This document shows positions 44,065 through 55,870 of a DNA stretch of 62,000 bases, piece after piece. The notes beneath the pieces are model-generated. The model saw nothing but the letters and a program-made list of their open reading frames with translations. It was not told the DNA's origin and searched no databases. Both the position numbers and the translations under genes were made by a program. Origin of the DNA: Cristatella mucedo (Eukaryota > Bryozoa > Phylactolaemata > Cristatellidae); NCBI GenBank assembly GCA_009760855.2, contig WPIO01000018.1:1472501-1534500 (forward strand), written 5' to 3'. Each line of letters opens with the position of its first letter. Position 1 is the stretch's first letter.

Positions 44065-44224
44065 CTGCGACGCCTATAATGACCAAGGTCGTGGGCTCTC
44101 CACTGAAGAGGTCAACGGATTTAACCGCCTCATTTGTTTAGCGGCAGAAGAGCTTTCACAACTTTACCACCACTTGCAGCGGTCATAATGGATCTACAGC
44201 CTTTGATTTGAACATATTAGTCGG

Positions 44225-44310
44225 GTCAATAAAGCGAGCACCTTCACCCTATACTAAGACCCAGCGGAAGGTCGCGGGTTCAAGCCGTGCTGCAGGCATT
44301 TATCCATTAC
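44225..44310 (+). repeat. Possible tRNA-like SINE remnant
   Basis: GCGAGCACCTTCACCCTATA and GAAGGTCGCGGGTTCAAGCC resemble the A- and B-box parts of SINE family 1. No LINE-type tail follows. Confidence 0.35.
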
Positions 44311-44638
44311 CGGCTATGAGCTATATCAGTTATTATTTAATTCAGATCGTGCTCAGACAAATACTCGAGCCCTGCGGCATAAGTAACATGTCCGATACCT
44401 CCGTACAAGACGTCTATAAAACCTTAGCAGCAATTCATGGTAAAGCCTACAGTTACGGCAAAGCCTGACATTGATGTTGTCGGTGGCGCTAAATTTTCAT
44501 TAGCATCGTTGTTAAGGGACAGCCTTCACTAGAGGAGGGATTGAAGCGCCCTGGCACATGCTGCATCAGCCCGATTGCGACTGCCTTGATGTTTTTCTCG
44601 GTACCGAACTCTTAAGACTAAACGAATTCTAATGATCG

Positions 44639-44689
44639 AGCATTTCCATACAATTATGACATACTATGTCATAATTGTATGGAAATGCT
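44639..44689. repeat. Perfect 51-bp palindrome (25+1+25)
   Basis: Arms of 25 bases, the left starting AGCATTTCCATACAATTATG, are exactly complementary around a single C at 44664. The complement breaks at once outside the arms. It could extrude as a cruciform, or fold as an RNA hairpin with almost no loop, too tight for a microRNA precursor. No TA or other target duplication is evident. Confidence 0.97.
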
Positions 44690-44999
44690 ACATGCGAAGC
44701 CTACGTCGCGTAAAAGTCAGCTGCCTGGCTCAACGCCTGGAACAAAAACTGACAATTGCCTGCCACGAGCTTATAGCCAAACTCCAGGGGTTGAGCGAAG
44801 TTGCCGAGTTCCAGGCTGTGGGACCATTGACAACAAGCATGTTGACTTGTCCTGGTATGTGTACGGGGGAGGGCTACCGCATGTTATCAAGTCAGAGAAT
44901 TGTATTACTTCAGTCGTCTTAGCACCTTCCCGAGCGCTGCGTTTCCAGCCTAAGGACGTCAGCAGAGAAGCCAATAAACAGCCCATTGCTAGCGCTTTC

Positions 45000-45600
45000 T
45001 TGCTGGCTGATGAGCGGCCGCGGCCGGCGTGCGTCGATCGATAGGCTCCGATACTACGGAGAAGCAAGGCTCGCACGAGCGAGAAACCAGTGGTAATTGA
45101 CACCGCCGCGATTAGCGGCGACGACGGTGCTCATTCCAGGCACTGCCTGCGAGGCGAGAATTTAATACTGCTGCCCTCAAGCGCTCGCCTGCTCCGGGCC
45201 GCAGTACGAGCACTATGAGTAGCAGCACGAGTGCGAGCTCAGCCCCGCTCGATCGCTGACGCGTGCAAGCCGGCTCGTCCTATTCAAAGCCGGTTTGGCC
45301 CGCCCACTTTTTGCACGGCGATACGTAGCGAAAAATGGGAGGCGGTTGAAAAAAATTCCCGCGGCGGCTGCCGCCCATCTTGGTAGAGAGTGCGATAGAA
45401 GCGGCCATCGACCCTTAACTCGCGTCGCCTGCTGTTGAGTTGTCGTTGCCGTTCTCGATCGAGGGGTCGATCCGAGTCCTCCCCGCCCGCCCAATAGGCG
45501 ACTGCCTCTCGGCGGAAGCTCTGACTGCTCGGCAGCGCAGGCAGCCGGCATGGCCGGCACGGCTGGCTTTGAAGGCGTTCTTGACTCAGAATCCATTTAA
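45000..45600. other. GC-rich segment, no gene recognised
   Basis: GC- and CpG-rich, with a 127-codon - strand frame (45596-45213) of low-complexity Arg/Ala/Ser composition. Could be a promoter island. No core element stands out. Confidence 0.35.
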
Positions 45601-46439
45601 TTGAATCGTGAACCAGCTGAGTGGATATAAGTACCCTGGGCTACGCCACTACCTAGAAACCCGTGTCGCGGTTCGTATATTTCCCTTCCCTGTCGTGCGG
45701 CAGCTTCCGGAAGAAAAAATCAGCCCGCAGAGCTGTAGACAGCATACGACAGTGAACCTTTTAAAGTTCTCGACCTCGTTATGCAGAGGCCTAGACTAGA
45801 ACGCCGTGCCGTCGCAGACCCCGGGCTACCGAGCGTGACGCAAGCGCCTGCTGGCGAGCAAGTACTCTGCGCCCTTCGAGGTGCGATCGCACTTTAACGG
45901 TCTGGGGTCAAACGGCCAACGGCTACGAAGCACTGGACGACCCCGGATGATTGGGCTTATTTCAGAGCGAATGCTGAACATTATCGCTGCAGCCTCTCTT
46001 CGCGTAGTCAGCTACACGGCCAGGCATGGGATAGCCTCTTACGTTCCGCCTATTAAATGTCTTCTGACTAAAAACCAAAGAGCTTTTTATCTGCAATCAG
46101 GTTGCCCACGAGCCGCTAGATGCATTTCTACCGACCGAGATGTGGATGACGCCAGCTAGTCTGGTGGCCACGTCTCTGAGACCGTCTCACGGCGGTTTTC
46201 ACTATTTCAGTCCCTGCATTGTGACAAGGTGGGTGACTGGGTTTCTGTGACGGTTCGTGAACCGTCTGGCTATGAGACCGGCGGCCTTTCGCAAAGGGCG
46301 ATCTTTTCAGTCACTTGCTATCAGCAGGTCCCCCATCGACGACTATGCCTCTCACAGTCGATATCTACCTACCTCTTTTTGGCTGTTCAACATTGTTTTC
46401 GAAGATCCTAACTAAAATATTCGTCGGACAGGCCCTTGT

Positions 46440-47200
46440 TGATCAGGAGGCTTTCCCATTTACACTGACACTCATGGCGTCAGTCAGCTCTGCTCATTTC
46501 TCGACTGTCCGGAGAATGTAGGTTTTTTCCAGCACGTTGATTATACCACTCATATTGGCAGCCATAACTTGGATCTCGTTATTACTAAGCCTGTCTATAT
46601 CCCAATCACCTCATTGTATGATCATTTACTATCTCGGTTCGGCCATCAGCCTCGTTTGCTGCTCCTATTCCGTTGTGCATGCAAGGTAACGTCGGGTTCT
46701 TCCAGTGACGCCACTTGAAATTTTCGTCATATGCCCGTGAAGGAGGTGTTCTTGATCTGCAACTAAGCAGCCAATTCTCTCACCGAAGCGGTGCACATGA
46801 AACTTGGGAGTGCCCTTGACGAGCATGCTCCACTACATTCTGGCTTTTTACAAAGACGTAGAGATTCCTTTCAATTATCCGAAAAACTCTAAAGGATGCG
46901 CCCTACTAAGTACAGTGTTGAATACGGCTGTAATAAGTCTGAGTCTGCCGACGATCTAGCCAATTTCAAAGACCTCAGTGTCTAAACCTGAAAGCTTAGA
47001 AAAGCCAGGACTCATTTGTCAACTCAAAAGCTGAAGTCCTGCCAGTCTGACCCAAAACATATGGATACGATGCTTCTATTTTTAACTGGATTGCACCCAG
47101 GTCCTTCAAATCGACAACCGCTCTAACGATACTTGAAAAGCCGGGATAAAATGTCAAGCCTCGTGCAAATTAGTACCCAATTTTCTCTTCCTCAGTTTTC
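46440..47200 (+). pseudogene. LINE endonuclease C-terminus and linker relic
   Basis: One frame reads IYTDTHGVSQLCSFLDCPEN, then VGFFQHVDYTTHIGSHNLDL and VITKPV. This is the end of the APE-type endonuclease of LINE ORF2 (usually ...FLDLLxxxGLxQHVxxPTHxxGHTLDLVIT), the domain that nicks the target DNA. After stops, KLGSALDEHAPLHSGFLQRR fits the linker (LDxHAPLxxxTxxxR). The SH...LDL residues of the active region are kept, but the frame is broken many times. It lies about 130 bases before LINE-B sequence at 47330 and may be the 5' part of the same element with the RT deleted. Confidence 0.75.
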
Positions 47201-47329
47201 AAACATTCTTTTAAAGATGGGAGCTAAGCAGCATGTATCTCAGATTACAAAGAATAAACAGCTGGCGATGAATTGCTGTAAGGTTGGTTGAAAAATTGAG
47301 ATAGAATATGTGTGTCCTTTGCTGGAGGA

Positions 47330-47930
47330 GCCCCGGTGGCTCCCGGTTTGACCACGTGTACTTTGCTAAAAGAGCTAGGATGGCCGGCGGCCTGCTGATC
47401 AACGGATACATAGCAAAGTTCTTTACGCTGATCCACAAAGCCCGTCTCGGCTTAGCTCCTCCATACCTAGCTGAAATGCTGCCCCAGTTTCAACCTAATC
47501 GTGCCCTCAGGTCCTGTATCGACAATAAATTAGCTGTTCCATTCCTATGCTTAAAGATCGTCGGCGACAGAAGCTTTTGCTCTGCAGCTCCTAGACTGTG
47601 GAACTCGCTTCCACGATTCTTGCGAAATGACAACTACTCTTTGCTGCTTCCGACTACGGCTCATCCTTTTCAGTGGTTCTAAGCTGCTATTTCCATGCTA
47701 ATCACTACCTCAGCTGCTCTCCTGACTCTGCTAAGCGTCTCACTTTCTCCGTGTTGGCACAATAATTAAGGCACTTGCCTTTTAGGACCTTGGACGCGAG
47801 GTCCTGTATTTGATTCCTGAGGTGGGTGATCTTGTATCGTTGTTGCAAGCGGCAGTTGTAGCCATAAAGGTCCTTCTATCGATACACAAAAGAGACGGTC
47901 TAATGTGCCTGTATTTTTTCCGTGAGATGA
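47330..47930 (+). repeat. LINE-B ORF2 end and UTR, split by a SINE
   Basis: Frame 47308-47682 reads LTLIHKARLGLAPPYLAEML, PQFQPNRALRSCIDNKLAVP and SFCSAAPRLWNSLPRFLRND in LINE-B order. At about 47752 the UTR stops at CACTTTCTCCGTG and a SINE follows. After it TTTTTCCGTGAGATGAAG resumes the UTR for a short stretch. Confidence 0.8.
47755..47920 (+). repeat. SINE family 2, copy 2, inside LINE-B
   Basis: tRNA-like head TTAAGGCACTTGCCTTTTAG with CGAGGTCCTGTATTTGATTC, then GAGGTGGGTGATCTTGTATC, and a body as in 35180-35340. Its flanks, TTTCTCCGTG and TTTTTCCGTG, look like a target duplication. It inserted after the LINE-B copy. Confidence 0.65.
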
Positions 47931-48084
47931 AGAAAACTGGAGGGGATACATAAATCTCAATCGCTTGAGCAAAAACCGGGAAAACTAGCTGTCCGGGGTT
48001 CGACTAATCACTGGGACAACTTTGCTTAGCTCGCTATATCATGTCAATAATATATCGAGCGTTCAGCAATATCAAATTTGCATT

Positions 48085-48905
48085 TAATAACAATAACAAT
48101 AAAGCACTTGCTAAAGCGCCCTAAGAGAACTCAATCTCTTTGTAGGCGCTTTACATTTTCTGCAAAGTAAAATGCAATTGAATGGTGTTTAATATCATGC
48201 TTAATTAACAAACAATATGAATAACATGGTTAGGGATGATATGCACAGGGTCAGCATGCATAAGCAGACGAAGGACGAATCACAGGGAACCAGCAAATGC
48301 TGTCCTAAAAAAGTGTGTTTTTAAGTTCTTTTTAAATGTGGTCAAGTCAGGGGAAGTTCTCATGCAAGTTAGGTGGGAGTTTCAGGCTTTGAGAGCATAC
48401 GAACTAAATGCACGGTCTCCAAAGGATTAGAAGTTTGGACAAGGTTTTGGTAGACTTTTGGATTCCGAAAAGCGGGTGGCACGATGATTGGCCTGGTGGG
48501 GAAGTAGATTTGAGAGATAGGCTGGGCCCAAAGAATGAAGTGACCTAAAAGTGAGCGACAAAACCTTGAAGTCGATCCGTTGCTTGACTGGTAGCCAGTG
48601 CAGGTCGGTGAGAAGTGTTGTGATGTGACAACTGCGACGTTCACGACAGACAGACTTAGCTGTGGAGTTTTGCAGCAGCAGTAATCGCCTGATTGCACAT
48701 GCTGGTAGTTCGGCAAGCAGTGAGTTACAGAAGTGAAGACGGGATGTCACGAGTGCTTGGACCAACTTAGACGTGGTATCCTTATCTCAATAAGCCCAAA
48801 TTTTATGTTATGTAGCTGAAAGTAGGCAGATTTGCATGTGGAGCTGATGTGGTCGTCTAACGAGAGGTCACTTTGGAATATGGCATCTAGATTTCGAGCT
48901 TATTC
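48085..48905 (-). repeat. LINE-A copy, 3' part (outer element of a nest)
   Basis: From (ATA)n-like AATAACAATAACAATAAAGC through stem-loop, UTR and the C-terminal frame (48765-48427: HFCNSLLAELPACAIRRLLL, LLTDLHWLPVKQRIDFKVLS) to the RNLxxIF block near 48895. The rest continues at 49136 after a nested insertion. Confidence 0.88.
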
Positions 48906-49135
48906 ATAATAACAATAATAATAACAATAATTCACTTGATAAAGCGCCCTCAGAGAACTCAATCTCTCTCTAGGCGCTTTAAATTTGCTGTAAAGTGAAA
49001 TGCAATTGAATGGTAAGTAAAATCATGCTTGATAAACAAACGAGATGAATAATATGGTTAGGGGTGACATGCACAGGGTCAGCATGCAAATGTGGTTAGT
49101 GGCAGCATGCAGTGTCAGCACGCATAAGCACATCA
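48906..49135 (-). repeat. LINE-A 3' end nested inside LINE-A
   Basis: A second complete tail: AATAATAATAACAATAATTC, stem-loop, UTR up to CAGCACGCATAAGCACATC. The flanks TTATTCAT and TCATTCAT look like a short target duplication. The outer element resumes directly after it, so this is the younger insertion. Confidence 0.85.
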
Positions 49136-49258
49136 TCATTCATCAGGAGATATGCTGGCAGAGCCAATTTTGAGCGTCCGCCTTTCCAATTTATGAATTT
49201 CACTTGGTTTGCCCATAACTAATAAGTAAGTTTTATCATCGTTCAGTTTCATAAAATT
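49136..49258 (-). repeat. LINE-A, continuation of the outer element
   Basis: TCAGGAGATATGCTGGCAGA and GCCAATTTTGAGCGTCCGCC match the segment that follows the RNLG block in 20797-21882, so this belongs to the copy that starts at 48085. It ends at GTTTCATAAAATTAA. Confidence 0.8.
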
Positions 49259-49259
49259 A

Positions 49260-51595
49260 ATGAATGAATGAACAGATGAAACTGAAAATCCAGCTTCCAG
49301 CCTAATGATTGCAGAAAAGACGACGGCGACTCTTTAAATTGAGAAGCCAAGTTAGCAGGCTATGCTATAGAAGTCATTCAAAATTTCTAATGAAGATATG
49401 TTAGCTTTTTAAATATGAGACTGGTCAGTAAGTGTATCTTGTACTAACCTTGAGTGAGAGAAGATGGTCAGTTCTGGCAAAAAGGAACTCGACATATTTA
49501 TAGGCTTTGATTTTCAGCATTTTATTAATAGTGTGCAAAGACTTCAGTCATCTGAAAAGCTGTTAGTTTCTTTGCACTAAGTCCATTCTTGGATAAAGCG
49601 TGCTCCCACTCAGCGTGAGCTGATACAACTGAAAATCGTAAATTGAAAATCATTAATCGATCACCGATTGATCGTGCGCCCTCAGATTGGCTATGCTAGA
49701 GCTCAGAAATAGTAAGTATTACAGACATTAACACTGTATAGATCATGCTTTCTTTGCAGGTTATATCAAGTGCCTAGAACCAGATTTAGTTCTTAGAGCG
49801 TGCTTTACAAATTTTTTATTATTATGATTAACGGAAAGCAAGAAAATAGCGATCGTGCCGCCCGATGAGCTATGTATAAACATGTGTACCTGTTAGTATG
49901 CTCTAATAGACAACTGCATTCGCTATCAATATCAATGTAATCCAGAAGGTCGCCCTGAAACTGCCGAATCTTTTGTAACGGTAAGGCATATAGCTGGCTA
50001 CTATTGAGTAGCTCAAATTAGCAGAGCCAATACTCAGCTTTTAGCTGGGGCTCATCTCAGCCAAATTGGACGCAGCGATCAGTTCTTTACTAATTGGAAA
50101 CGCACGGCTACCTGAAGAAAACAGGTGAGTCATCTGGATGCTGCAACGACCGAGATAAAAAACACGTGCAGATATATTACTCGCTTAGATTCATTTACAG
50201 TTTCGCATGTTCTTGAAATGCTCGTTAGCATCTGGTCATTAGAACGTTTGATCGGGCTACGGAATAATTACGTCCTGGCTAATCTATGGCCTGGTAAACA
50301 TTATTTTCAAGCACTTGCTCAGCGAGCCCGTGGATAGGCAAGCGAGGCATCGACCTTCTTGATGTCTGCCAGGGTGCTTTACTGTTACCGACTCGACGGC
50401 CCGAGAGCGAGCCGAGCTGACATTCGGCACCTGACAAACTTTCTTTGCCTCGCGCAGCTATCTCAATCCGCATGTTCAGTGAATTTTCTGAGAGCTATCA
50501 AAGCCCTCATCAGTAGCAAAGAAGTGCACTTTACCTTGAGATTGGCGTGCTGCTCACAAATGATTATTTAAAAGAGCCGTCGCGTATCTCACGACTTTAG
50601 CAGCACGGCCCTCCCAATTAACGAGCCATGATGAGTTCACATTCGTCTTAAAAAACAACAAGTTGGCTGCTAAATGGTACTGGTGCTAGCGAGCATTGAA
50701 CAGCTGAGGCCCGAGGAAGACTTTTACTGCATTCGCTTCCGGCCAGTCGTGCGTGTAGGAAAATCCGGTTAGAACATTTTAAAAGGCTGCCTACATTTTG
50801 TGCCAGATTTCTTCGCACTAACTACGGCCAATTTTGCTGTGCACGATTTGTACCAGTAACAGTTGTAACATAAAATGGCATTTCTAAGAATTCCTCAGAG
50901 AATTAATCTTTTCCTTAAGGGCCCCTAACGTATGCCTTAAAGAACGTGTATGCATGTGTGTATTGATAATATGCTTAGCTTCAGCACTTTATTTCTCACA
51001 GAGGAAAACTCAAATGTATATAGCCAATGCACTAAGGAGCAGGTGTGGTTTCAGCTTCTCTTTAAACGTCGTCAAATCAGGTGAGATATCGTGAGTCACC
51101 CCTGAGTAAGTTCCACTTTTTATAATTATCCCTTATTATTGAAGTCGGAGCAGCACCTTAAACAAAAAATGCAGCCGTTCAGGCCAAGGCCAGAACATAG
51201 CCGTCTGTGTTTTCCACCGCACGGCCTGTCTAGGCAGCTATTAGAATTCTGCATAATCGATTGCTGTCACTGTCTGCGAATTGAAGCTGAAACTCAGAGG
51301 CGACGAGGAACAACGGCATGGGAAATATAAACATTGTTGCATTATACCTACTGATTTCTTATAAGCATTGCTTACAGTGGCTTCAATGATCATTTAAAAG
51401 TCAGGTGCAAGGATATCAGCAAAGGTCTCTCGAAAGATGTAAAAGTCTCTCCTGCACGCCTTGCACTCGCTTTACTGTTCCTGATCACTCCCCGAGTGCA
51501 CTCTCAACTCTTTTCGATGCCGTGGCAAAGAAAACGTAACTCTGAGCAAGTTACTTTATTTCCTCGGGAAGGGTTTTTGAGTCAGCCTCGTGTAC
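49260..51595. other. No gene recognised; decayed LINE/SINE tails
   Basis: A + strand tail (AAGTGCCTAGAACCAGATTT...TTTATTATTATG) lies at 49768-49830 and a - strand one near 50890-50940. Open frames are short and unrecognised. Confidence 0.4.
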
Positions 51596-51600
51596 ATATT

Positions 51601-51603
<3 letters not shown>

Positions 51604-51674
<71 letters not shown>

Positions 51675-51729
51675 ACACATACACACACACACACACACAC
51701 ATATATGTGTGTGTGTGTGTGTGTGTGTG
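51604..51729. repeat. (AC)n-(AT)n-(GT)n microsatellite
   Basis: About 100 bases of AC repeat, ATATAT, then about 20 bases of GT repeat. The AC and GT parts are complementary, so single strands can fold back. Confidence 0.95.
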
Positions 51730-51734
51730 CGTAC

Positions 51735-52960
51735 TTGTGTACGTTTTCTAGTATGTATAAGCATTCAAAAGAGCTGTAGCAGCTATCGAATTCGCTTGCA
51801 TTTTTCATAGCTAGAGAGTTACCTGCTTCGACATCGGGATATTCAGAAAATGAAGCAGCAATCTTTCGGATTAATCGTATGCTCGGCCGGCTAGCTGTGA
51901 AACTTTAAGCTTTGGATTCCTAAGCGATGCGATGAAGAGATTGCCTTGTTAATAATGGCAGGAGCCATATTGATTGCTACGGCGCTTGGCTATCTCAGTA
52001 TAAAGCAGACATCATAGCGGCTTCAAGGATTCGTTCGTGCTATTCAAGTTTTTAGTAACTGTCCTGTATCTGTCAAGCATCTGAAAGCACTAGCACTTGA
52101 TATAAGCGCTGTATTTTATGTGAAGGAAATATTGTGCTCGTGACCCATGACTTCCAACGAGTGATGCTGAATGCTAGATGAGTGCTTGATAGTCAAGTAC
52201 TGATAATTCCTGCAGTATCTCAAGTAAACAGTTTAAAAAGAGGTCAATTGCTAGTTGCAGGCCATAGATAAAAGAGCAGTTGAGATGCTAGGCTGTAGCA
52301 GACTGGAGAGACTCGGTTGAAAGCCACAATCTCCAGACAGAGGTCTACAATTAGTTTATTCAAGCAAACAATGTGGTTTTCTCCCATCACAAAAATGCCT
52401 AGACGGAGCAAGTCGTTAGTTTGCTGCAATAAAGCGCTCATCTGCCGATCCGCGAAAGTGTTCTGCTGCAACCGAAAACGTTGACAGGTGGTGATCAAGG
52501 GGCATGTGCATGCCACTCGAGAAAACAGGAGTTGGAACTGCACTCCAGCTGTGGGAATTCTCTCCCTTAAGGCTTTGCAGCTACGATAGAGGGACTACCA
52601 GACTCTCAATTGGAGGAAGCATAGGGGCTTACCTGGCTGGCATGGCACCTACAGAGTGCTTTTTAATAGTGGCTCTCAAAAGAGAAAGTCCTGCATAACT
52701 CAACTTAGCATTCGACCATGGCTATGGTTTGAGCTTGTCTTGGTCATTTTGCATGCTAGGCACAGAGTATTTTGGATAGATTTATATGAAAGTCTGTATG
52801 CAAAGTTGTTGCTGTGAGCATGTAATGACAAGTGGCACAGCCCGCCGGAAAGGTTTGTAATTCGGCTCGACAACTAATTCGGCTAAAATCTATGATGACG
52901 ATGACGGCTGCATGATAAGGAGCCGAGGCGATATTTTGCTGTTAGCACTCGTGCTGCTGC
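51735..52960. other. No gene recognised
   Basis: No frame with recognisable content and no repeat shared with the rest of the window. Confidence 0.45.
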
Positions 52961-52984
52961 AACCTCTGTTTGGCTGACTGTTCA

Positions 52985-54285
52985 GAGCCTGTTGAAGTCA
53001 ATACACTGAGTGGGAGACTCCAGAGTATTGACGTGAACGGACAAAGATCCTCTGAAGTACCTCTGAAATATGGAGTACAGCAGGGCTCCGTGCTAGATCC
53101 GGTTCTTTTCACGGTTTATACTCTCGCTCTGGCTGATGTGATTGATAAGCACAATCTAGGCTTTCACTTCTATGCGTATGACACTCAGTTGTACCTTTGC
53201 TTTGATTCCTCCCAGCCTTCGAGCACCTCAAACTCCCTCAACTCACTTGCTGCATGCATTGATGACGTCCGCACATGAATGGCAGCAAATTTTCTAAAAC
53301 TAAACGATGATAAAACTATTTTACTAGTTATTGGAAAACCCAGTGTGATTCAGAGATTGGACAGGCTGACTCTCAAAATTGGCTCTGCCAGCATATCTCC
53401 TGTTGCATCAGCTTGAAATCTAGGTGTCATATTCCAAAGCGACCTCTCGTTAGACGACCATATCAGCTCCACAGTCAAATCCGCCTATTTTAAGCTCCAT
53501 AACCTTGCTAAAATTCGGGCTTGTTTTGATAAGGATACCACGTCCAAGTTGGTCCATGCATTCGTGACATCCCGTCTCGACTTCTGCAACTCACTGCTTA
53601 CTGGCCTACCAGCATGTGCGATCAGGCGATTGCAGCTGGTGCAACACTCTGCAGCTAGGCTTGCTCATCGTGAGCGCTTCAGTTGCCACATTACTCCACT
53701 TCTCGCCGACCTGCACTGTCTACCAGTCAAGCAACGGATTGACTTTAAGGTTTTGTCGCTCACTTTTAGGTCCCATCATTCTATGGCTCCAACCTATCTC
53801 TCACATATACTACCCCATCAGGCCACGTATCGTACTACCAGCTTTTCGGAATCCAACAGTCTACAAATACCTCGTACACACCTTGAATCCTTTGGAGACC
53901 GTGTATTTAGTTCGTATGCTCCTAAAGCCTGGAACTTCCTCCCGACCTGCGTCAGAACATCCCCTGAACTGACCACATTTAAAAGGAACTTAAAAACACA
54001 CCTATTTAGGACAGCATATAGTTCGTCCCTGTGATTCGTCCTTCGTGTGCTTATGCGTGCTGACACTGTGCATGCTGCCACTAACCACATTCGCATGTGA
54101 CCCTGTGCATGTCACCCCTAACCATATTATTCATTGTGTTTATTTTTTCAAGCATGACTTTACTCACCATTCAATTGCATTTACCTTTGCAGCAAATGTA
54201 AAGCGCCAAGAAAGAGATTGAGTTCTCTAAGGGTGCTTTCTTAAGTGTTTTTTTGATATTATTATTATTATTATTATTATTTATG
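52985..54285 (+). pseudogene. LINE-A copy from RT catalytic box to tail
   Basis: Frame 52970-53278 has RLQSIDVNGQRSSEVPLKYG, VQQGSVLDPVLF (normally VPQGSVLGP) and FHFYAYDTQLYLCFD, where the second-to-last catalytic box YADD has become YAYD. After one stop the sequence continues KLNDDKTILLVIGKPSVIQR. A second long frame (53549-54034) runs from HAFVTSRLDFCNSLLTGLPA to TFKRNLKTHLFRTAYSSSL without a break. UTR, stem-loop AAGCGCCAAGAAAGAGATTG and (ATT)n complete it. It is the best preserved LINE-A 3' half here, but lost catalysis. Confidence 0.92.
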
Positions 54286-54589
54286 ATGTTCAAGTGCTGC
54301 TCGGAGAGACTATGTGCTCTAGCAATGTTGATGCTCACTACAGGCTTCGGCCTATCCACTGAGTTTTCTCAGCATATATAAGTGGCATAATGCACAAGCA
54401 AGAAGACTTGTTACAGAGGTTCTCGTTATTGGAGGATGGCACATCGCCAGGTTCTCGGCTATTAATTTCACCACCTTTGAAGAAAGAAGATGAGGTCTGA
54501 TCCGGACTACCACAGGCATGTTAGCCTTGGCTTAGCCACTGAAACAACATAAGGAAAGGGTCACTGCAGTGTCTTCCGGACAATAGTAA

Positions 54590-54835
54590 TAGTAATTCAA
54601 ATGCTAGCACCCTCGGAGTATTTAATCTATTTCTAGGCACTTAATATGTGGTAAAGAAAACATGATCAAATGGCTAGTGGGAACATGCTCAATGTCAGCA
54701 AGCATAACATGATTTGAGGTGACATACGCAGTGTCAACATACAAGTATGATGATAAGTGGCAGGCAGCATGCATAGTGTCAGCATGCCTAACTACACAAA
54801 GGACGAATCGCTTGGACCACTAAACGTTGTGATGC
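54590..54835 (-). repeat. Old LINE-A 3' end
   Basis: AATAGTAATAGTAATTCAAA, a decayed stem-loop (TAGCACCCTCGGAGTATTTA), and UTR words (CAGCATGC, AAAGGACGAATC) in family order, with rearrangements. One of the oldest copies. Confidence 0.7.
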
Positions 54836-55164
54836 CTCGACTGAAAATCAGACTCTGCGATGGCAGCCAACGTGAAAACAGCCCCTTTCAGCACACAGGA
54901 TTTCAAAAGCAGTCACATGCACCCGAAAGAACGCTGTGGTGGTCTTGGGGTGTTGTTACTGACCACAACAGCCCTATAGTGTGCCAATCAGAGAGGTCGA
55001 GACTGAACATCACAAGAACCATTGTCGTCGAGGCTTGGACTAATTTTAAAGTGGCTGCACTACAGCAACACATTCTCTAGCGGTCTATGCTCAAGTGCCT
55101 GGCTGTCTCTCTTGTGGTGCATGCCCTCCTATCACATTTTTTTCTCCGGTTACCCTTTCTTTTC

Positions 55165-55275
55165 TATATCTATATATCTGTATATCTATATAGATATATA
55201 TCTATATATCTATATATCTATATATCTATATATCTATATATCTAACTATCTTTCTCTATCTATCTCTATCTATGC
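55165..55275. repeat. (TATC)n/(TATATATC)n microsatellite
   Basis: Irregular runs of TATATATC and TATC units. Confidence 0.9.
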
Positions 55276-55499
55276 CAGAAACTTTCTCCCTCTCTAACCC
55301 TATCGCTGTTTCTTTTTTATGTGCTCCAGTCTGTAACTTCTGGGTTTTCTGTCTCTCTCATTCTTACTCAGCATCAGCAGCTTATGCATATCTCTTTCGA
55401 GTTCTTTCAGCTTCAGTCGGTGTGACCGTAAACTGGTCAGTCCAATTCTCTCTGTGTTGTCTCTCTCTGTCTCTCTCCTGATCTCCCCCTCTCATTTTC

Positions 55500-55745
55500 T
55501 CTATATGTGTGTGTGTTTGCGTATGTGTGCATACAAGTGCGTGCGTGTGCGTATGTGTTCGCGTGCGTGCGTGCGTGTGTGAATGTGTGTGAATGTGTGC
55601 ATATGTGTGTGTGTGGGGGGGTGTGTATGCGTGTGGGTGTGCATGTCTCTATGTTTCCGTGGATGTTTGTGTCCATACGTGTTTGTCTGTGGGTCTGTAT
55701 GTGTTTGTCTGTGTGTGTGTGTGTGTGTGTCTGTGTGTCTGTGTA
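55500..55745. repeat. Irregular TG/TGCG-rich low-complexity tract
   Basis: About 240 bases dominated by TGTG, GCGTG and GTATG. Frames over it (CVCVCV) are artefacts. Confidence 0.9.
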
Positions 55746-55870
55746 AGGTCGTTGCAGTTGTTACCGAGTGCTACTCAGATCTGCACTGCAACCGTCAGCT
55801 GGGTACCTGCCAAGACGTGGATGGTATTTCCAGAATTGCTTTTGTGGAAGCCTTTGAAAAGCAGCTAAGT
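55746..55870 (+). CDS. Possible small Cys-rich exon
   Basis: Directly after the TG tract the frame reads VVTECYSDLHCNRQLGTCQD, then VDGISRIAFVEAFEKQ. The Cys spacing C-x5-C-x5-C looks deliberate, and GTTGCAG at 55752-55758 could serve as an acceptor. No donor is certain (GGTATTT at 55823 or none). Could be part of a secreted disulfide-rich protein, or chance. Confidence 0.2.

Noticed and set aside
44639-44689. microRNA precursor at the palindrome
   Set aside because: The loop would be one base and pairing is perfect, unlike microRNA hairpins.
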